Origin: Pseudorhodobacter sp. E13
Lineage (GTDB): Bacteria > Pseudomonadota > Alphaproteobacteria > Rhodobacterales > Rhodobacteraceae
Assembly (NCBI RefSeq): GCF_003991405.1
Contig: NZ_RPEN01000157.1
Coordinates: 248,001-312,000 of the forward strand
Length of the DNA stretch: 64,000 nucleotides
Direction of reading: 5' to 3'
Shown here: positions 28,157 through 36,757 of the stretch, in pieces
How positions within the stretch are numbered: the stretch's first letter is position 1
Layout: each line of letters begins with the position of its first letter
The notes under the pieces: generated by a model
Database searches by the model: none
The model's input: the letters and a program-made list of their open reading frames with translations, nothing else
What the model was told of the DNA's origin: nothing
Made by a program: the position numbers and the translations under genes

Positions 28157-30406
28157 CTACACGCGCAGGTCCAACCCGGTGCTTATGCGCGGAGCGGGGG
28201 TGGGGAAGGGAATCTCAGCGGCAGGGCCAGCGATGGTCTGCACGCCCTCGCTGTTTTTCTGTGGCATGGCCGATTTTCCGGGCTGCTCGCCCCATCCACC
28301 GAAGGTGAATGAGGTGTTTGCGAACCCCGATTGCCGCAGTTCAGACGAAAACGCCTCGGTATTGCGGCGCAGCATTTCCAAAGTTTCGGGGCGTTCCGCC
28401 TGCACGACGATTCGCATCTTGTCGCCATCGGGCTGCAACAAAAGCCGGACCTGCCCCAGTTCCTCGGGCGCGAGGGTGAGTTCGATGGTTTTGGCTTTGC
28501 CCGGCGCTGCGTGATCCTTGATCATGGTCGCGACAGCCGAAACGGAGATCGGTTGGTGAACGACCACGGCGGTTGGTCCGGGCAGGGGGGTTGCGGGAAG
28601 GACAGTCGATGCAGGCAAGCTGCCCAATGCCTCGCCCCACTGGCGTGAGTTGGTGGGTAGTTCGGGCGCTTCGGTCAATGTATTTTGCTGCGGCTTTGCC
28701 GAAAAGCCGGGCAGCACTGGCGCAGGCTGGGGCGCGACATTGGCCCGGTCTGCATAGAGGGTTTGAGCCATCTGTGTTGGGGCGCTGGGCCGCACGAAAA
28801 CGGTAGAATCCTCGGCCTCCTTGCCCTCCGCGATTTGTTTGCGGGGCGGAGCGATCACGGGGATTTGTGGCGTCGCGAGATGCTGCGGCGGAGCGATTTG
28901 TCGCCGCTCTGGGGTCTTCTCTGGCATGGGAGAAAGCGGTTTCGCAACCTCCATGAGCCTTACCTTTATCGGTTCTTCGATCTTGGCCACGTTTGGAAAA
29001 GCGGGCATAGCGACAGGGCTTTCGCCCCCCTGCGGCGCAGGTTTTTGCGGTGTTCCCTCAGGGTGCGGGGTTTCTGAATGCATGGGGCGCGGGGCCAGGT
29101 CGGGCTTTGCGTATGTTTGGGGGATGGGGGTGAAAGCCTCGATGATCGCCGGACCCTTTGGCTGGGGCACGGCCTCGGCGGTGGTCTTGTCGCCGTTATC
29201 AAAGCGGGTTTCGCTGAAGCTGTAAGACACGTTTCCAAGCGGGGCCGGAGCCGGTGTCACGCCGCTGTCAAAGCTCGGCGCAGGTGGCAGCGGAGGCCGC
29301 GTGGTTTTAGGCGGGGTCAGCGGCATCTGGTCTGATTGAACCGTCCGGTGCACCGGTTCCGGGGTGACGGTCGGGGCAACACCCTCTGTCGGTTTGGCAG
29401 GAACTGGCACCGGTTTTTGTTCTGACGTCTCAAACGGGGCAGGATCGGCATCGGTTGTTAGGGCCACGGGAACAGTGGGCAAGCGCGGGGCGCCCTCGTT
29501 ATCTGCGGGGGCAGGCATCTCGTAGCCAGTTACATATTGAACAGCCGCGATCTTGCTGCGTTGATAGGCTGGTTCTTGCCCTTGCGCCTTTTTGGGCTGT
29601 GCCGTGATCAAACCTGTCGTTGGTTTCTCGGCTTTTTCCATGCCAGCGCCCAACGGCACAGCGCTTTCAGCCGGTTGCGGAACCGTTGTTGCGTAAGATG
29701 TCGGCGCAAGCTGTGGCTGCCCAATTGGGAAAACCGGGACTTGTTCTGCTGCCCTTGCCTTTTCTGGCAGGCCCGCAGTGGTGACTGGCACCTTGGCTGG
29801 CTGATCTGACTGGGGGAGGGCTTCGGTTGTCTCTGTCTTTTTCACCGGTTCGGAGGCTTCGTGCGTATTTTCTGTGCTTGCCTGTTGGTCGGCGCGCACT
29901 TGTTCAGCGCCCGCCGGCACCATCGGTGCTTGCCTATCTGTTGTGGGCGGTGCTTGCACCACATCCACATCCACATCCACATCCCCAGCCGTATCTGCCG
30001 CAACTGGCGCGACAGTAACGGTTTTCGTTTTGGGTTCGACCTTTTCTTCCGCCAGCATCTGCTGCAAGTCAGGAGATATAATTGGTTTCTCCGCCTTGAT
30101 TGGTGTCGCCTCTGGAAAACTCGTCAAGACTTCGTTGGCTGGGTGGTCTGTCTCTCCATCCCCGCCCTTTGACACCACAGGCGCGGCCGCAATCGGCCCG
30201 TCCGGTTCAACAGGATCGTCCCGTAGTGGCGCAAGATCCGAGTCCGCCAAAACTGTGGTGTCGCCCGATTCGGCTACCATGACGGGCAGCACCTCGGCCA
30301 TGAAGGCCGAAAAGGCGCCATCACCGTTCTTGGGCAAGTTTACCCAAGCAAGCTTGGTTAGGCTGGCCTTTGGTCCAAGGATGGCTTGTGGATCAACATT
30401 GGTCAT
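28157..30406 (-). CDS. fliK: Flagellar hook-length control protein FliK
   Basis: FliK measures hook length and switches the export gate from hook to filament substrates. The 749-residue protein is long, low-complexity and Pro/Ala/Lys/Glu-rich through most of its length. The conserved C-terminal Flg_hook domain contains TIELTLAPEELGQVRLLL and MRIVVQAERPETLEMLRRN. I chose the ATG at 30406 (MTNVDPQAILG) because the upstream in-frame extension does not look coding. A hexanucleotide repeat at 29959-29982 encodes alternating Val-Asp. It is divergent from the flgJ-like gene. Confidence 0.9.
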   Translation of the reverse strand: MTNVDPQAILGPKASLTKLAWVNLPKNGDGAFSAFMAEVLPVMVAESGDTTVLADSDLAPLRDDPVEPDGPIAAAPVVSKGGDGETDHPANEVLTSFPEATPIKAEKPIISPDLQQMLAEEKVEPKTKTVTVAPVAADTAGDVDVDVDVVQAPPTTDRQAPMVPAGAEQVRADQQASTENTHEASEPVKKTETTEALPQSDQPAKVPVTTAGLPEKARAAEQVPVFPIGQPQLAPTSYATTVPQPAESAVPLGAGMEKAEKPTTGLITAQPKKAQGQEPAYQRSKIAAVQYVTGYEMPAPADNEGAPRLPTVPVALTTDADPAPFETSEQKPVPVPAKPTEGVAPTVTPEPVHRTVQSDQMPLTPPKTTRPPLPPAPSFDSGVTPAPAPLGNVSYSFSETRFDNGDKTTAEAVPQPKGPAIIEAFTPIPQTYAKPDLAPRPMHSETPHPEGTPQKPAPQGGESPVAMPAFPNVAKIEEPIKVRLMEVAKPLSPMPEKTPERRQIAPPQHLATPQIPVIAPPRKQIAEGKEAEDSTVFVRPSAPTQMAQTLYADRANVAPQPAPVLPGFSAKPQQNTLTEAPELPTNSRQWGEALGSLPASTVLPATPLPGPTAVVVHQPISVSAVATMIKDHAAPGKAKTIELTLAPEELGQVRLLLQPDGDKMRIVVQAERPETLEMLRRNTEAFSSELRQSGFANTSFTFGGWGEQPGKSAMPQKNSEGVQTIAGPAAEIPFPTPAPRISTGLDLRV
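29959..29982 (-). repeat. (CCACAT)x4 hexanucleotide repeat inside fliK
   Basis: Four exact tandem copies of the hexamer encode VDVDVDVD in the middle of fliK. Copy-number change by slippage would keep the frame and lengthen or shorten the protein by two residues per unit. Confidence 0.9.
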
Positions 30407-30465
30407 TTTTGCCTCGACTTCTGCCGTGCGGTTTTTCTGTTCTCCGTCAATTTGCAGGGAACTGG

Positions 30466-30480
30466 TTACTGCTTGTTTAC
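30466..30480. promoter_or_regulatory. Candidate CtrA-like site between fliK and the flgJ-like gene
   Basis: TTAC-N7-TTAC lies in the 119-base divergent gap. The CtrA consensus is TTAA-N7-TTAA, so each half differs by one base. CtrA controls flagellar genes in Rhodobacterales, which makes the location sensible, but the match is weak. Confidence 0.3.
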
Positions 30481-30525
30481 CGTGAGGGCGCACAATGCAG
30501 AAAATCCAACATAAAGGGGCTTTTG

Positions 30526-30816
30526 ATGACTCTATCTCTTCCACCACTCGGCCAAACTGCGGCCGTTCCCCAAAAACCGAACCCTTTGCGCGCGAAGGCG
30601 GCCGAGCTGGAAACTGCCTTTCTGGCCGAGATGCTGGGCCATGCGGGTCTGGGTGCGGCGCGCGATAGCTTCGGCGGTGGTATTGGCGAAGAGCAATTCG
30701 CCTCTTTCCTGCGCAATGAGCAAGCGGCAGCGATGGTGAAAGCAGGCGGCATCGGTTTGACCGAAGCGCTGTTCCAAGTGCTCGCTCGTGTGGATGGGGG
30801 GGCGCAGAATGGATAA
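30526..30816 (+). CDS. flgJ: Rod-binding protein, FlgJ N-terminal-domain type
   Basis: This 96-residue protein corresponds to the rod-binding domain of FlgJ (LETAFLAEMLGHAGLGAARDSFGGGIGEEQFASFL). The muramidase domain of enterobacterial FlgJ is absent, as is normal in alphaproteobacteria. A separate lytic transglycosylase at 44701 probably supplies the cell-wall cutting. I chose the ATG at 30526 because AAGGGG lies upstream and the longer frame runs into fliK on the other strand. It overlaps the next gene by 8 bases. Confidence 0.8.
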   Translation: MTLSLPPLGQTAAVPQKPNPLRAKAAELETAFLAEMLGHAGLGAARDSFGGGIGEEQFASFLRNEQAAAMVKAGGIGLTEALFQVLARVDGGAQNG

Positions 30817-31153
30817 GAGCACAAACGCTTTGGAGCGGCTGGAGCAGGTGATGGCTGAGACAGCGAGAGCGGTAAGATCAGGTGATTTCGCATCCATGGC
30901 AGAACTGGCGATGGAAACTGAGGCCGCCCTGTCGGACCTAGGGCCAGAAACCGATGCCGCACGGCTGACGGCCCTGCGCGACATGGCGCAGCGCAATGCC
31001 GCCGGGCTGGAGGCTGCGGGCCGGGGCGTGCGCTCTGCGCGTCGGCGGTTGGCGGAAATCGCCACGGTGCGGGCTGGTGGAAAAACCTATGGCTATGACG
31101 GCAAAACCCAAAAGATCGGTGCACCCCTTGGCAAGCTGAAGGCGAGATTCTGA
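30809..31153 (+). CDS. FlgN-like flagellar export chaperone (putative)
   Basis: This 114-residue protein is mostly helical and rich in Ala, Glu and Arg, with the start MDKSTNALERLEQVMAE. Size, helical character and position next to the rod-binding gene fit FlgN, the chaperone for hook-filament junction proteins FlgK and FlgL. Sequence motifs for FlgN are weak, so the name rests largely on context. It begins within the last codons of the flgJ-like gene (8-base overlap). Confidence 0.5.
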   Translation: MDKSTNALERLEQVMAETARAVRSGDFASMAELAMETEAALSDLGPETDAARLTALRDMAQRNAAGLEAAGRGVRSARRRLAEIATVRAGGKTYGYDGKTQKIGAPLGKLKARF

Positions 31154-31373
31154 AAGGATTTCTAAGCTTTGGATAAAATGCGCTGCATTGTCTTCTGAAC
31201 TCCGGGTCGGTCTTAGCACTCCGTTAGAAGTTTGGACCGATCAATGAACCTGCATCCCACGACGGGGTGGCGCTTTGGGCAGAGAGTTCAGAGCAATGGC
31301 AAAATGCCCTTTTCGCCGTTTCAACGGCTCTTTCCGCCGAGCGCAAAGCGCCGGCCTTTAGAAGGGACTACAC

Positions 31374-32906
31374 ATGTCTTCGATTTTGACCAACAACAGC
31401 GCAATGGTGGCCTTGCAAACGCTCAAGGGCATCAACAAAAACATGGGCCAGATCCAGAATGAGATCTCGACCGGTAAATCTGTTGCCAACGCAAAAGACA
31501 ATGCCGCCGTTTGGGCGATTTCCAAGGTCATGGAAAGCGATGTCAAAGGCTTCTCCGGCATTTCTGACAGCCTGTCTCTGGGCTCCTCGACCATTTCGGT
31601 TGCGCGCCAGGCGGCTGAAACCACAACCGATCTTCTGACCGAGATCAAAGGCAAGATTGTTGCGGCGCAGGAAGGCAACGTTGATCGCGAGAAAATTCAG
31701 GCGGATATTTCGGCCCTGCGCGATCAGATCAAATCGGTGACAGGGGCAGCCCAGTTCAACGGTTTGAATATGGTCAAAGGCACAGATGATGTCAGCATCC
31801 TGTCCTCGCTGGATCGCTCGGGCAGTGGCGCGGTTGCTGCCTCGCAGATCACTGTCAATCGTCAGGATCTTTCGACCAGTGCCGGTAAGGTTGGGAACAC
31901 TGCTGCGGCAACCATTTCCTACGGCTCCATCGCTCCACCTGCCGCAGCGCCTACCGCCGCAATCACTGGGAACACGACCGCCGCTGCTGGGAAAAACGCC
32001 ACGATTGCCGTATCTGCGGCGACGGCAACCGGCAACAACTATTCCATCAACATCAACGGCTCCTCCATTAACTATACCACGGATGGTGTTGTCGCCGATA
32101 GCGACATGGCGGATTTCTTTGCAGGCGCTGTGAATGCGTTGGGGCTTGAAGGTGTGTCGGCATCGGCGTCAGCCGGGACCTTGACGATTTCGAACACCAA
32201 CGCGTTCGAAGCGATGGAAGTCTCGGTTCAGGGGTCGCAGCTTGCCTATGGCGACGTGAACGGGTTTGCGCATAGCACCACAAACTCTGTGGTCGAGCAA
32301 CGCGCTGAAACCATTGACTTCTCGGCAACGGCTGTGCCGCAAAATGGCGATAGCTTTACCGTCGGTATTGCTGGAAAGTCCTACAGCTATACCGCTGGCA
32401 AGGGCGAATCGATGGAAGACGTTGCTCGTGGGTTGAAAACCGCGATCGACTCCGAAGCTACTCCGGGCATCAAAACGGCCGTTCAGCAGGACAAGACAAC
32501 TGGCGCATGGTCGCTTGCTGTGGATGATGCAACCGGTGGGCGTGCATTGAGTCTGACCGTCACCAGTGGCGGTGAAGCCTCTGGCGGCTTGTTTGGCCTC
32601 GATGCCATCGATGTGACGACGGATGACGGTGCAAAAGCGGCGCTGTCGAACATCGAAACCATGATCAGCACGTCTATTGATGCCGCTGCATCCTTTGGTT
32701 CCGCCCAAAAGCGGATCGACATCCAGTCCGATTTCGTCAGCAACCTGTCGGATGCACTGAAATCGGGGATCGGGTCGATGGTCGATGCCGATATGGAAGA
32801 AACGTCCGCGCGTCTGCAAGCGTTGCAGGTGCAGCAGCAGCTTGGGGTTCAAGCGCTGTCGATTGCGAACCAGTCGCCGCAGTCGATCCTGTCGTTGTTC
32901 CGGTAA
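31374..32906 (+). CDS. fliC: Flagellin
   Basis: Flagellin polymerises into the filament. The 510-residue protein has conserved D0/D1 ends: SSILTNNSAMVALQTLKGIN at the N-terminus and RLQALQVQQQLGVQALSIAN at the C-terminus, which mediate assembly. The centre (about 185-425) is a variable Ala/Thr/Ser-rich domain holding two similar beta-rich modules of about 65 residues (see findings). This makes it larger than many alphaproteobacterial flagellins. AAGGGA lies upstream of the ATG. The 220-base leader region 31154-31373 must hold the promoter; I could not find a clear sigma-28 or sigma-54 consensus. Confidence 0.97.
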   Translation: MSSILTNNSAMVALQTLKGINKNMGQIQNEISTGKSVANAKDNAAVWAISKVMESDVKGFSGISDSLSLGSSTISVARQAAETTTDLLTEIKGKIVAAQEGNVDREKIQADISALRDQIKSVTGAAQFNGLNMVKGTDDVSILSSLDRSGSGAVAASQITVNRQDLSTSAGKVGNTAAATISYGSIAPPAAAPTAAITGNTTAAAGKNATIAVSAATATGNNYSININGSSINYTTDGVVADSDMADFFAGAVNALGLEGVSASASAGTLTISNTNAFEAMEVSVQGSQLAYGDVNGFAHSTTNSVVEQRAETIDFSATAVPQNGDSFTVGIAGKSYSYTAGKGESMEDVARGLKTAIDSEATPGIKTAVQQDKTTGAWSLAVDDATGGRALSLTVTSGGEASGGLFGLDAIDVTTDDGAKAALSNIETMISTSIDAAASFGSAQKRIDIQSDFVSNLSDALKSGIGSMVDADMEETSARLQALQVQQQLGVQALSIANQSPQSILSLFR

Positions 32907-32917
32907 TTCCGGTTGGG

Positions 32918-32943
32918 GCGGGGCGTCCGCAATGACGCCCCGC
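32918..32943 (+). terminator. Hairpin after the flagellin gene
   Basis: A perfect 10-bp stem (GCGGGGCGTC / GACGCCCCGC) with a 6-base loop lies 12 bases after the flagellin stop. No T-run follows. It may protect the 3' end of the abundant flagellin mRNA and limit read-through into flaF. Confidence 0.6.
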
Positions 32944-32982
32944 TCATTCCTCTGACCCCAATTATCACCGGAAGGACCCGCC

Positions 32983-33363
32983 GTGAACATGATGAATTCC
33001 TTGGCACATGATGCCTACACCCGCCCAGACGCCCCCGGTCGCAATGCGCGGGCGGTTGAATATGATCTCTTTGCCCGCGTGACGCGCCGACTGTCGATGG
33101 CTTGGGCGCAACGCAAACAGAATTACCCGGCCCTTGTTTCCGCGCTGCATGAAAACGGGGCCCTGTGGCGCACCCTGGCCATTGATGTTGCCGATTCCGG
33201 GAACGGTCTGCCTCAGCAGTTGCGCGCGCAGCTGTTTTATCTGCATGAGTTTACGGCGGCCCATAGCAAAGAGGTTCTGAACGGCACCGCAAGCGCCGAG
33301 GTTCTGGTGGATATCAACACAGCGGTCATGCGTGGATTGCGTGGCACTGGTGGTGGTGCATGA
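32983..33363 (+). CDS. flaF: Flagellar biosynthesis regulator FlaF
   Basis: FlaF is a small alphaproteobacterial protein that promotes flagellin synthesis or secretion and works opposite FlbT. The 126-residue protein contains the family core NARAVEYDLFARVTRRL and LHENGALWRTLAIDV. The GTG at 32983 has GGAAGGA six bases upstream, which decides it over the ATGs at 32989 and 32992. It overlaps flbT by 4 bases. Its place directly downstream of flagellin fits a role in flagellin regulation. Confidence 0.9.
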   Translation: MNMMNSLAHDAYTRPDAPGRNARAVEYDLFARVTRRLSMAWAQRKQNYPALVSALHENGALWRTLAIDVADSGNGLPQQLRAQLFYLHEFTAAHSKEVLNGTASAEVLVDINTAVMRGLRGTGGGA

Positions 33364-33764
33364 CCGGGCTCGTTCTCAAACTCGGTCCGCATGAGCGGGT
33401 CTTGATCAATGGCGCGGTGATTGAGAATGGCGACCGGCGATCAAAACTGGCGATCATGACCCCGAACGCGCATATTCTGCGCCTTCGCGATGCAATCCAC
33501 CCAGAGGAGGTGAACACACCCGTCCGTCGTGTTTGCTATATTGCGCAACTTGTTCTGTCGGGTGATGCCGAGCCGGAGCAGGCGCGGATGCAGCTTTTGC
33601 GCGGGATCGAGCAGTTGAGTCAGGTCCTATCGGATCATGACAGCAGAATTCTGTTGAACCAGGCGAGTGCAGGCGTGCTGGAGGGCAACCACTATCAAGC
33701 GCTGAAGGCCTTGCGGGGTTTGCTTCCGCGGGAGGAGCGGTTGTTCGCCGCCTGCCCGTCATGA
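33360..33764 (+). CDS. flbT: Flagellar biosynthesis repressor FlbT
   Basis: FlbT binds the flagellin mRNA leader and destabilises it when the hook is incomplete, as shown in Caulobacter. The 134-residue protein has the conserved N-terminus LVLKLGPHERVLINGAVIENG and the LAIMTPNAHILR segment. It is coupled by 4-base overlaps to flaF and to the DUF1217 gene. FlbT and FlaF together mark this as the native alphaproteobacterial flagellar system. Confidence 0.93.
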   Translation: MTGLVLKLGPHERVLINGAVIENGDRRSKLAIMTPNAHILRLRDAIHPEEVNTPVRRVCYIAQLVLSGDAEPEQARMQLLRGIEQLSQVLSDHDSRILLNQASAGVLEGNHYQALKALRGLLPREERLFAACPS

Positions 33765-34552
33765 GCTTTAGCCCTATCGTTCCCTTCAGCGGCTATTCCG
33801 GTTGGACCTTTCTGAAACGAACGATGGCCGAACAAAAAGAGGCGTTTGTCGCCACCCCAAGTCTGGCCCGGGATGAGGATTATTTCCGGGCCAAGATCGG
33901 TTCGATCAAAACCGCAGAGGACCTCGTTTCTGATCGGCGCCTGCTATCGGTTGCGCTGGGCGCCTACGGGCTTGATGATGACATCAACAACACGTTTTTC
34001 ATCAAAAAAGTTCTGGAAGACGGCACGCTGTCATCCGATTCGCTTGCAAATAAACTGGCCGATAAACAGTATCTTGCGTTGTCTTCGGGTTTTGGTTTTG
34101 GCGACTACTCCATCCCGCGCACGCAGTTGTCTGACTTTGCGGATAAGACCTTGGAAGCCTATGGCACACGGCAGTTCGAAGCCGCCGTGGGCGAGCAGAA
34201 CGACGATATGAGGCTCGCCTTGAACGCAGAGCGTGAGCTGGCGACGCTGGCTGCAAAAAGCAGTGGCAATGATACCAAATGGTTTACCATCATGGGCAGC
34301 GCGCCCCTGCGCGAGGTCTTTGAAAAGGCCTTGGGCCTGCCAAGCAGTTTTGCCTCGCTTGACCTTGATCAGCAGCTTTCGACGCTGAAGACCAAGGCTG
34401 AGAAAGCTTTTGGGTCCAACGAGGTCGCGCAATTCACTGACCCTGACAAAATGGAGGATCTGGTGCGCAAGTTCCTGATCCGATCAGAGGCGCTGGCCAG
34501 TTTCTCCAGCACGTCTTCCGCCTCCATCGCGCTGACCCTGCTTCAGAATTGA
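33761..34552 (+). CDS. DUF1217 flagellar-locus protein
   Basis: This 263-residue protein matches the DUF1217 family, found in alphaproteobacterial flagellar loci, with segments such as GYSGWTFLKRTMAEQKEAF, DYFRAKIGSIKTAEDLVSDRRLLSVAL and ALGLPSSFASLDLDQQL. There is no signal peptide or membrane span. The role is unknown; the strict location next to flaF-flbT suggests flagellar assembly or regulation. It overlaps flbT by 4 bases and converges on fliI across a perfect 12-bp hairpin. Confidence 0.82.
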   Translation: MSFSPIVPFSGYSGWTFLKRTMAEQKEAFVATPSLARDEDYFRAKIGSIKTAEDLVSDRRLLSVALGAYGLDDDINNTFFIKKVLEDGTLSSDSLANKLADKQYLALSSGFGFGDYSIPRTQLSDFADKTLEAYGTRQFEAAVGEQNDDMRLALNAERELATLAAKSSGNDTKWFTIMGSAPLREVFEKALGLPSSFASLDLDQQLSTLKTKAEKAFGSNEVAQFTDPDKMEDLVRKFLIRSEALASFSSTSSASIALTLLQN

Positions 34553-34557
34553 GTCAA

Positions 34558-34588
34558 CTTGCAGCCCGCTTTATCGGCGGGCTGCAAG
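34558..34588. terminator. Bidirectional hairpin overlapping the fliI stop codon
   Basis: CTTGCAGCCCGC and GCGGGCTGCAAG form a perfect 12-bp stem. The fliI stop codon lies in its loop, so the arm nearer 34588 also encodes the last residues of FliI. It separates convergent DUF1217 and fliI; no T-run is present. Confidence 0.7.
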
Positions 34589-35893
34589 GGCAAGACATTC
34601 GGCAAGCCGCGTGAAGCTGCCTTTGATCCCTTGCGGTGCATCCTCTGCCAGAAAGGCATCAAGCGCGGGCCAGACCTTGATTGCCGCATCGACCGCCGGG
34701 TCCGAGCCTGCGCTATACAGACCCGCTTGGATCATCAGTTCCGCCCGCTCCCATGTGCCCATGTGGCGGCGCGCCCCCGCGATCAGCGCATTTTCCTCTT
34801 CTGTCGCGGCCGCGGGCAGACTGCGAGAGACCGAGCGCAGCAGATCAATCGCAGGAAAACGCCCGCGTTCTGCGATTTTGCGATCCATGATCACATGCCC
34901 ATCCAGAACGCCGCGCAAAATATCGGCAACAGGCTCTTCCATATCAGACCCGGCCACCAGAACGGTGAAGATGGCCGTAATATCACCGCTGCCCTCGACA
35001 CCGGGGCCCGCACGTTCCGCCAGTGACATGATCGTGTGCGAGGTTGAGGGCGGAAAGCCACGCAGATTGCCTTCTTCGCCTGCGGCCAATGCAATCTCAC
35101 GATGCGCCTCAGCAAAGCGGGTGACGCTGTCCGCCAACAAAAGCACATGCAGGCCTTGATCTCGAAAATGCTCAGCCACGGCCATGGCTGTCCACATGCA
35201 GCGGCGCCGGACCAGTGGTGACTGATCAGACGTCGCTGTGACCACAATCGCCCTTTCCATCCCTTGGGGGCCAAGCACGTTTTCCGTAAACTCCCGCAAT
35301 TCGCGGCCACGCTCGCCCACAAGCGCGATCACGACAATATCGGCACTGACCCCGCGCGCGAACTTCCCCAGCAGCGAGGATTTGCCAACACCGGAGCCGG
35401 CAAAAAGGCCGATGCGCTGCCCGCGCACGAGCGGCAGCAGGGTGTTGAACGCCGCGGTCCCGGTTTCAAGTCGCGCCCCCAGGCTGCGCCGTTCGGCGGG
35501 TGGTGGCGGGGGCGCCCGCAAGGCGCGGGGATGCAAGCCGGGCATCAAAGGATAGCCATCTATCGGGCGGCCAAAAGGGTCAATGACCCGACCAATCCAA
35601 CTGCTGTCCGGCGCGATTTCGGCACGACCAGCGATTTCGACCGTATCATTTATTGAGAGCCCCTCGCTCGGCCCATCGGGCAGCACCGTTACCCCGGTTT
35701 TGGACAGGCGCAGAACTTCGCCCCCGATGGTGCAATCTGCCCCGCGAATCACAACGCGGTCGCCAAGCCCGGTGCCATTGGACAGGCCCGCAACGCGCAG
35801 GGTGCCGCCGGCCAGCTCCATCACGCGGCCTACGCGCCTTGTCACTGGGATTTGCGAGATTCTGGCGCGCAGGGTGTCAAAAATATCTGTCAT
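34571..35893 (-). CDS. fliI: Flagellum-specific export ATPase FliI
   Basis: FliI is the ATPase of the flagellar type III export apparatus. The 440-residue protein has Walker A AGSGVGKSS (165-173), a Walker B-like LHVLLLADSVTRFAEAHRE and the family segment GRVIDPFGRPIDG. It is related to F1 beta. Its usual partners fliH and fliJ are not adjacent; the 110-residue gene at 40439 is a weak FliJ candidate. It is divergent from the flgB operon across an 84-base gap that holds a CtrA-like site. Confidence 0.96.
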   Translation of the reverse strand: MTDIFDTLRARISQIPVTRRVGRVMELAGGTLRVAGLSNGTGLGDRVVIRGADCTIGGEVLRLSKTGVTVLPDGPSEGLSINDTVEIAGRAEIAPDSSWIGRVIDPFGRPIDGYPLMPGLHPRALRAPPPPPAERRSLGARLETGTAAFNTLLPLVRGQRIGLFAGSGVGKSSLLGKFARGVSADIVVIALVGERGRELREFTENVLGPQGMERAIVVTATSDQSPLVRRRCMWTAMAVAEHFRDQGLHVLLLADSVTRFAEAHREIALAAGEEGNLRGFPPSTSHTIMSLAERAGPGVEGSGDITAIFTVLVAGSDMEEPVADILRGVLDGHVIMDRKIAERGRFPAIDLLRSVSRSLPAAATEEENALIAGARRHMGTWERAELMIQAGLYSAGSDPAVDAAIKVWPALDAFLAEDAPQGIKGSFTRLAECLALAARR

Positions 35894-35939
35894 GGGGTTC
35901 CTCTTCTGTTCACGCTTACCCTTTCTAAAGGAATCACCC

Positions 35940-35954
35940 TTAAGCCTTAGTGAA
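35940..35954. promoter_or_regulatory. Candidate CtrA site between fliI and flgB
   Basis: TTAA-GCCTTAG-TGAA matches the CtrA consensus TTAA-N7-TTAA with a single mismatch. It lies 23 bases before flgB and 46 bases before fliI, where it could act on both divergent flagellar units. Confidence 0.45.
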
Positions 35955-35977
35955 CTGTAATCGAGGGAGAAGCCCCG

Positions 35978-36361
35978 ATGTTCGAAAAGCTAGAGATAAC
36001 CAGAATGGCGCAAACTTTGGCGGCACATGCAGGGCAACGTATGGGAGTCATCGCCCAGAATGTCGCCCATGCGGACAACCCCGGCTATAAAGCCAGGGAT
36101 TTGCCCGATTTTGCCAAAACCTATGCCGAGCAACACGGCGCTGGCCTGCGCAGCACGCGGGCAGGGCATATCGGCGCTGGCGGCACCCGTATGGCCGAGG
36201 CGGAAGTGCTGCGCATATCGGATTCGCCTAATGGCAATTCCGTCTCGCTGGAAACCGAAATGGTCAAAGCGGCTGAAGTGCGCCAGCAGCATGACATGGC
36301 CTTGTCGATCTATCGCAACACCTCCGACATTTTGCGGCTGGCACTTGGGCGGGGGCGGTAA
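35978..36361 (+). CDS. flgB: Flagellar basal-body rod protein FlgB
   Basis: FlgB is a proximal rod subunit. The 127-residue protein has the rod/hook N-terminal motif adapted as VIAQNVAHADNPGYKARDLPDF and ends in a helical heptad-rich segment (VKAAEVRQQHDMALSIYRN) typical of axial proteins. It is the first gene of the nine-gene rod/export run flgB to fliL. flgC follows after 3 bases. Confidence 0.95.
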   Translation: MFEKLEITRMAQTLAAHAGQRMGVIAQNVAHADNPGYKARDLPDFAKTYAEQHGAGLRSTRAGHIGAGGTRMAEAEVLRISDSPNGNSVSLETEMVKAAEVRQQHDMALSIYRNTSDILRLALGRGR

Positions 36362-36364
36362 ACT

Positions 36365-36745
36365 ATGTCTGATCTCATCAAAAGCATGTCGGTCGCGGCC
36401 TCGGGGATGCAGGCGCAATCGCAGCGGTTGCGCCATGTCTCCGAAAATATCGCGAATGCCGATACCCCCGGTTACCACCGCAAAACCATCAGCTTTCGGG
36501 ATGCTGTGGACGGTGAGGGCGTGCGGCCCGGCCCTGTCCGGCTGGACCGCAGCGACCTTGTGAAAATCTTTGATCCTGGCCACCCACTGGCGGATGACTC
36601 CGGTCACTATGACGGCTCGAATGTCGATCTGGTGATCGAAATTGCTGACGCGCGTGAAGCGCAGCGCAGCTATGAGGCGAACCTCAAACTCTTCGATCAG
36701 GCACGTCAAATGACGCAAAGCCTGTTCGAAATTTTACGCGGATAA
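36365..36745 (+). CDS. flgC: Flagellar basal-body rod protein FlgC
   Basis: FlgC is another proximal rod subunit. The 126-residue protein carries the axial-protein motif SENIANADTPGYHRK near residue 27 and the C-terminal NVDLVIEIADAREAQRSYEANLKLFDQA-type helix, here interrupted only by normal variation. It begins 3 bases after flgB and is followed by fliE with a good AAGGAG site. Confidence 0.95.
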   Translation: MSDLIKSMSVAASGMQAQSQRLRHVSENIANADTPGYHRKTISFRDAVDGEGVRPGPVRLDRSDLVKIFDPGHPLADDSGHYDGSNVDLVIEIADAREAQRSYEANLKLFDQARQMTQSLFEILRG

Positions 36746-36757
36746 AGGAGATCCAGA

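Noticed and set aside
31154-31373. Sigma-28 or sigma-54 promoter of flagellin
   Set aside because: ACCGATCA near 31233 resembles a sigma-28 -10 element and TGGCGC occurs near 31267, but spacing to a partner element is wrong in both cases.
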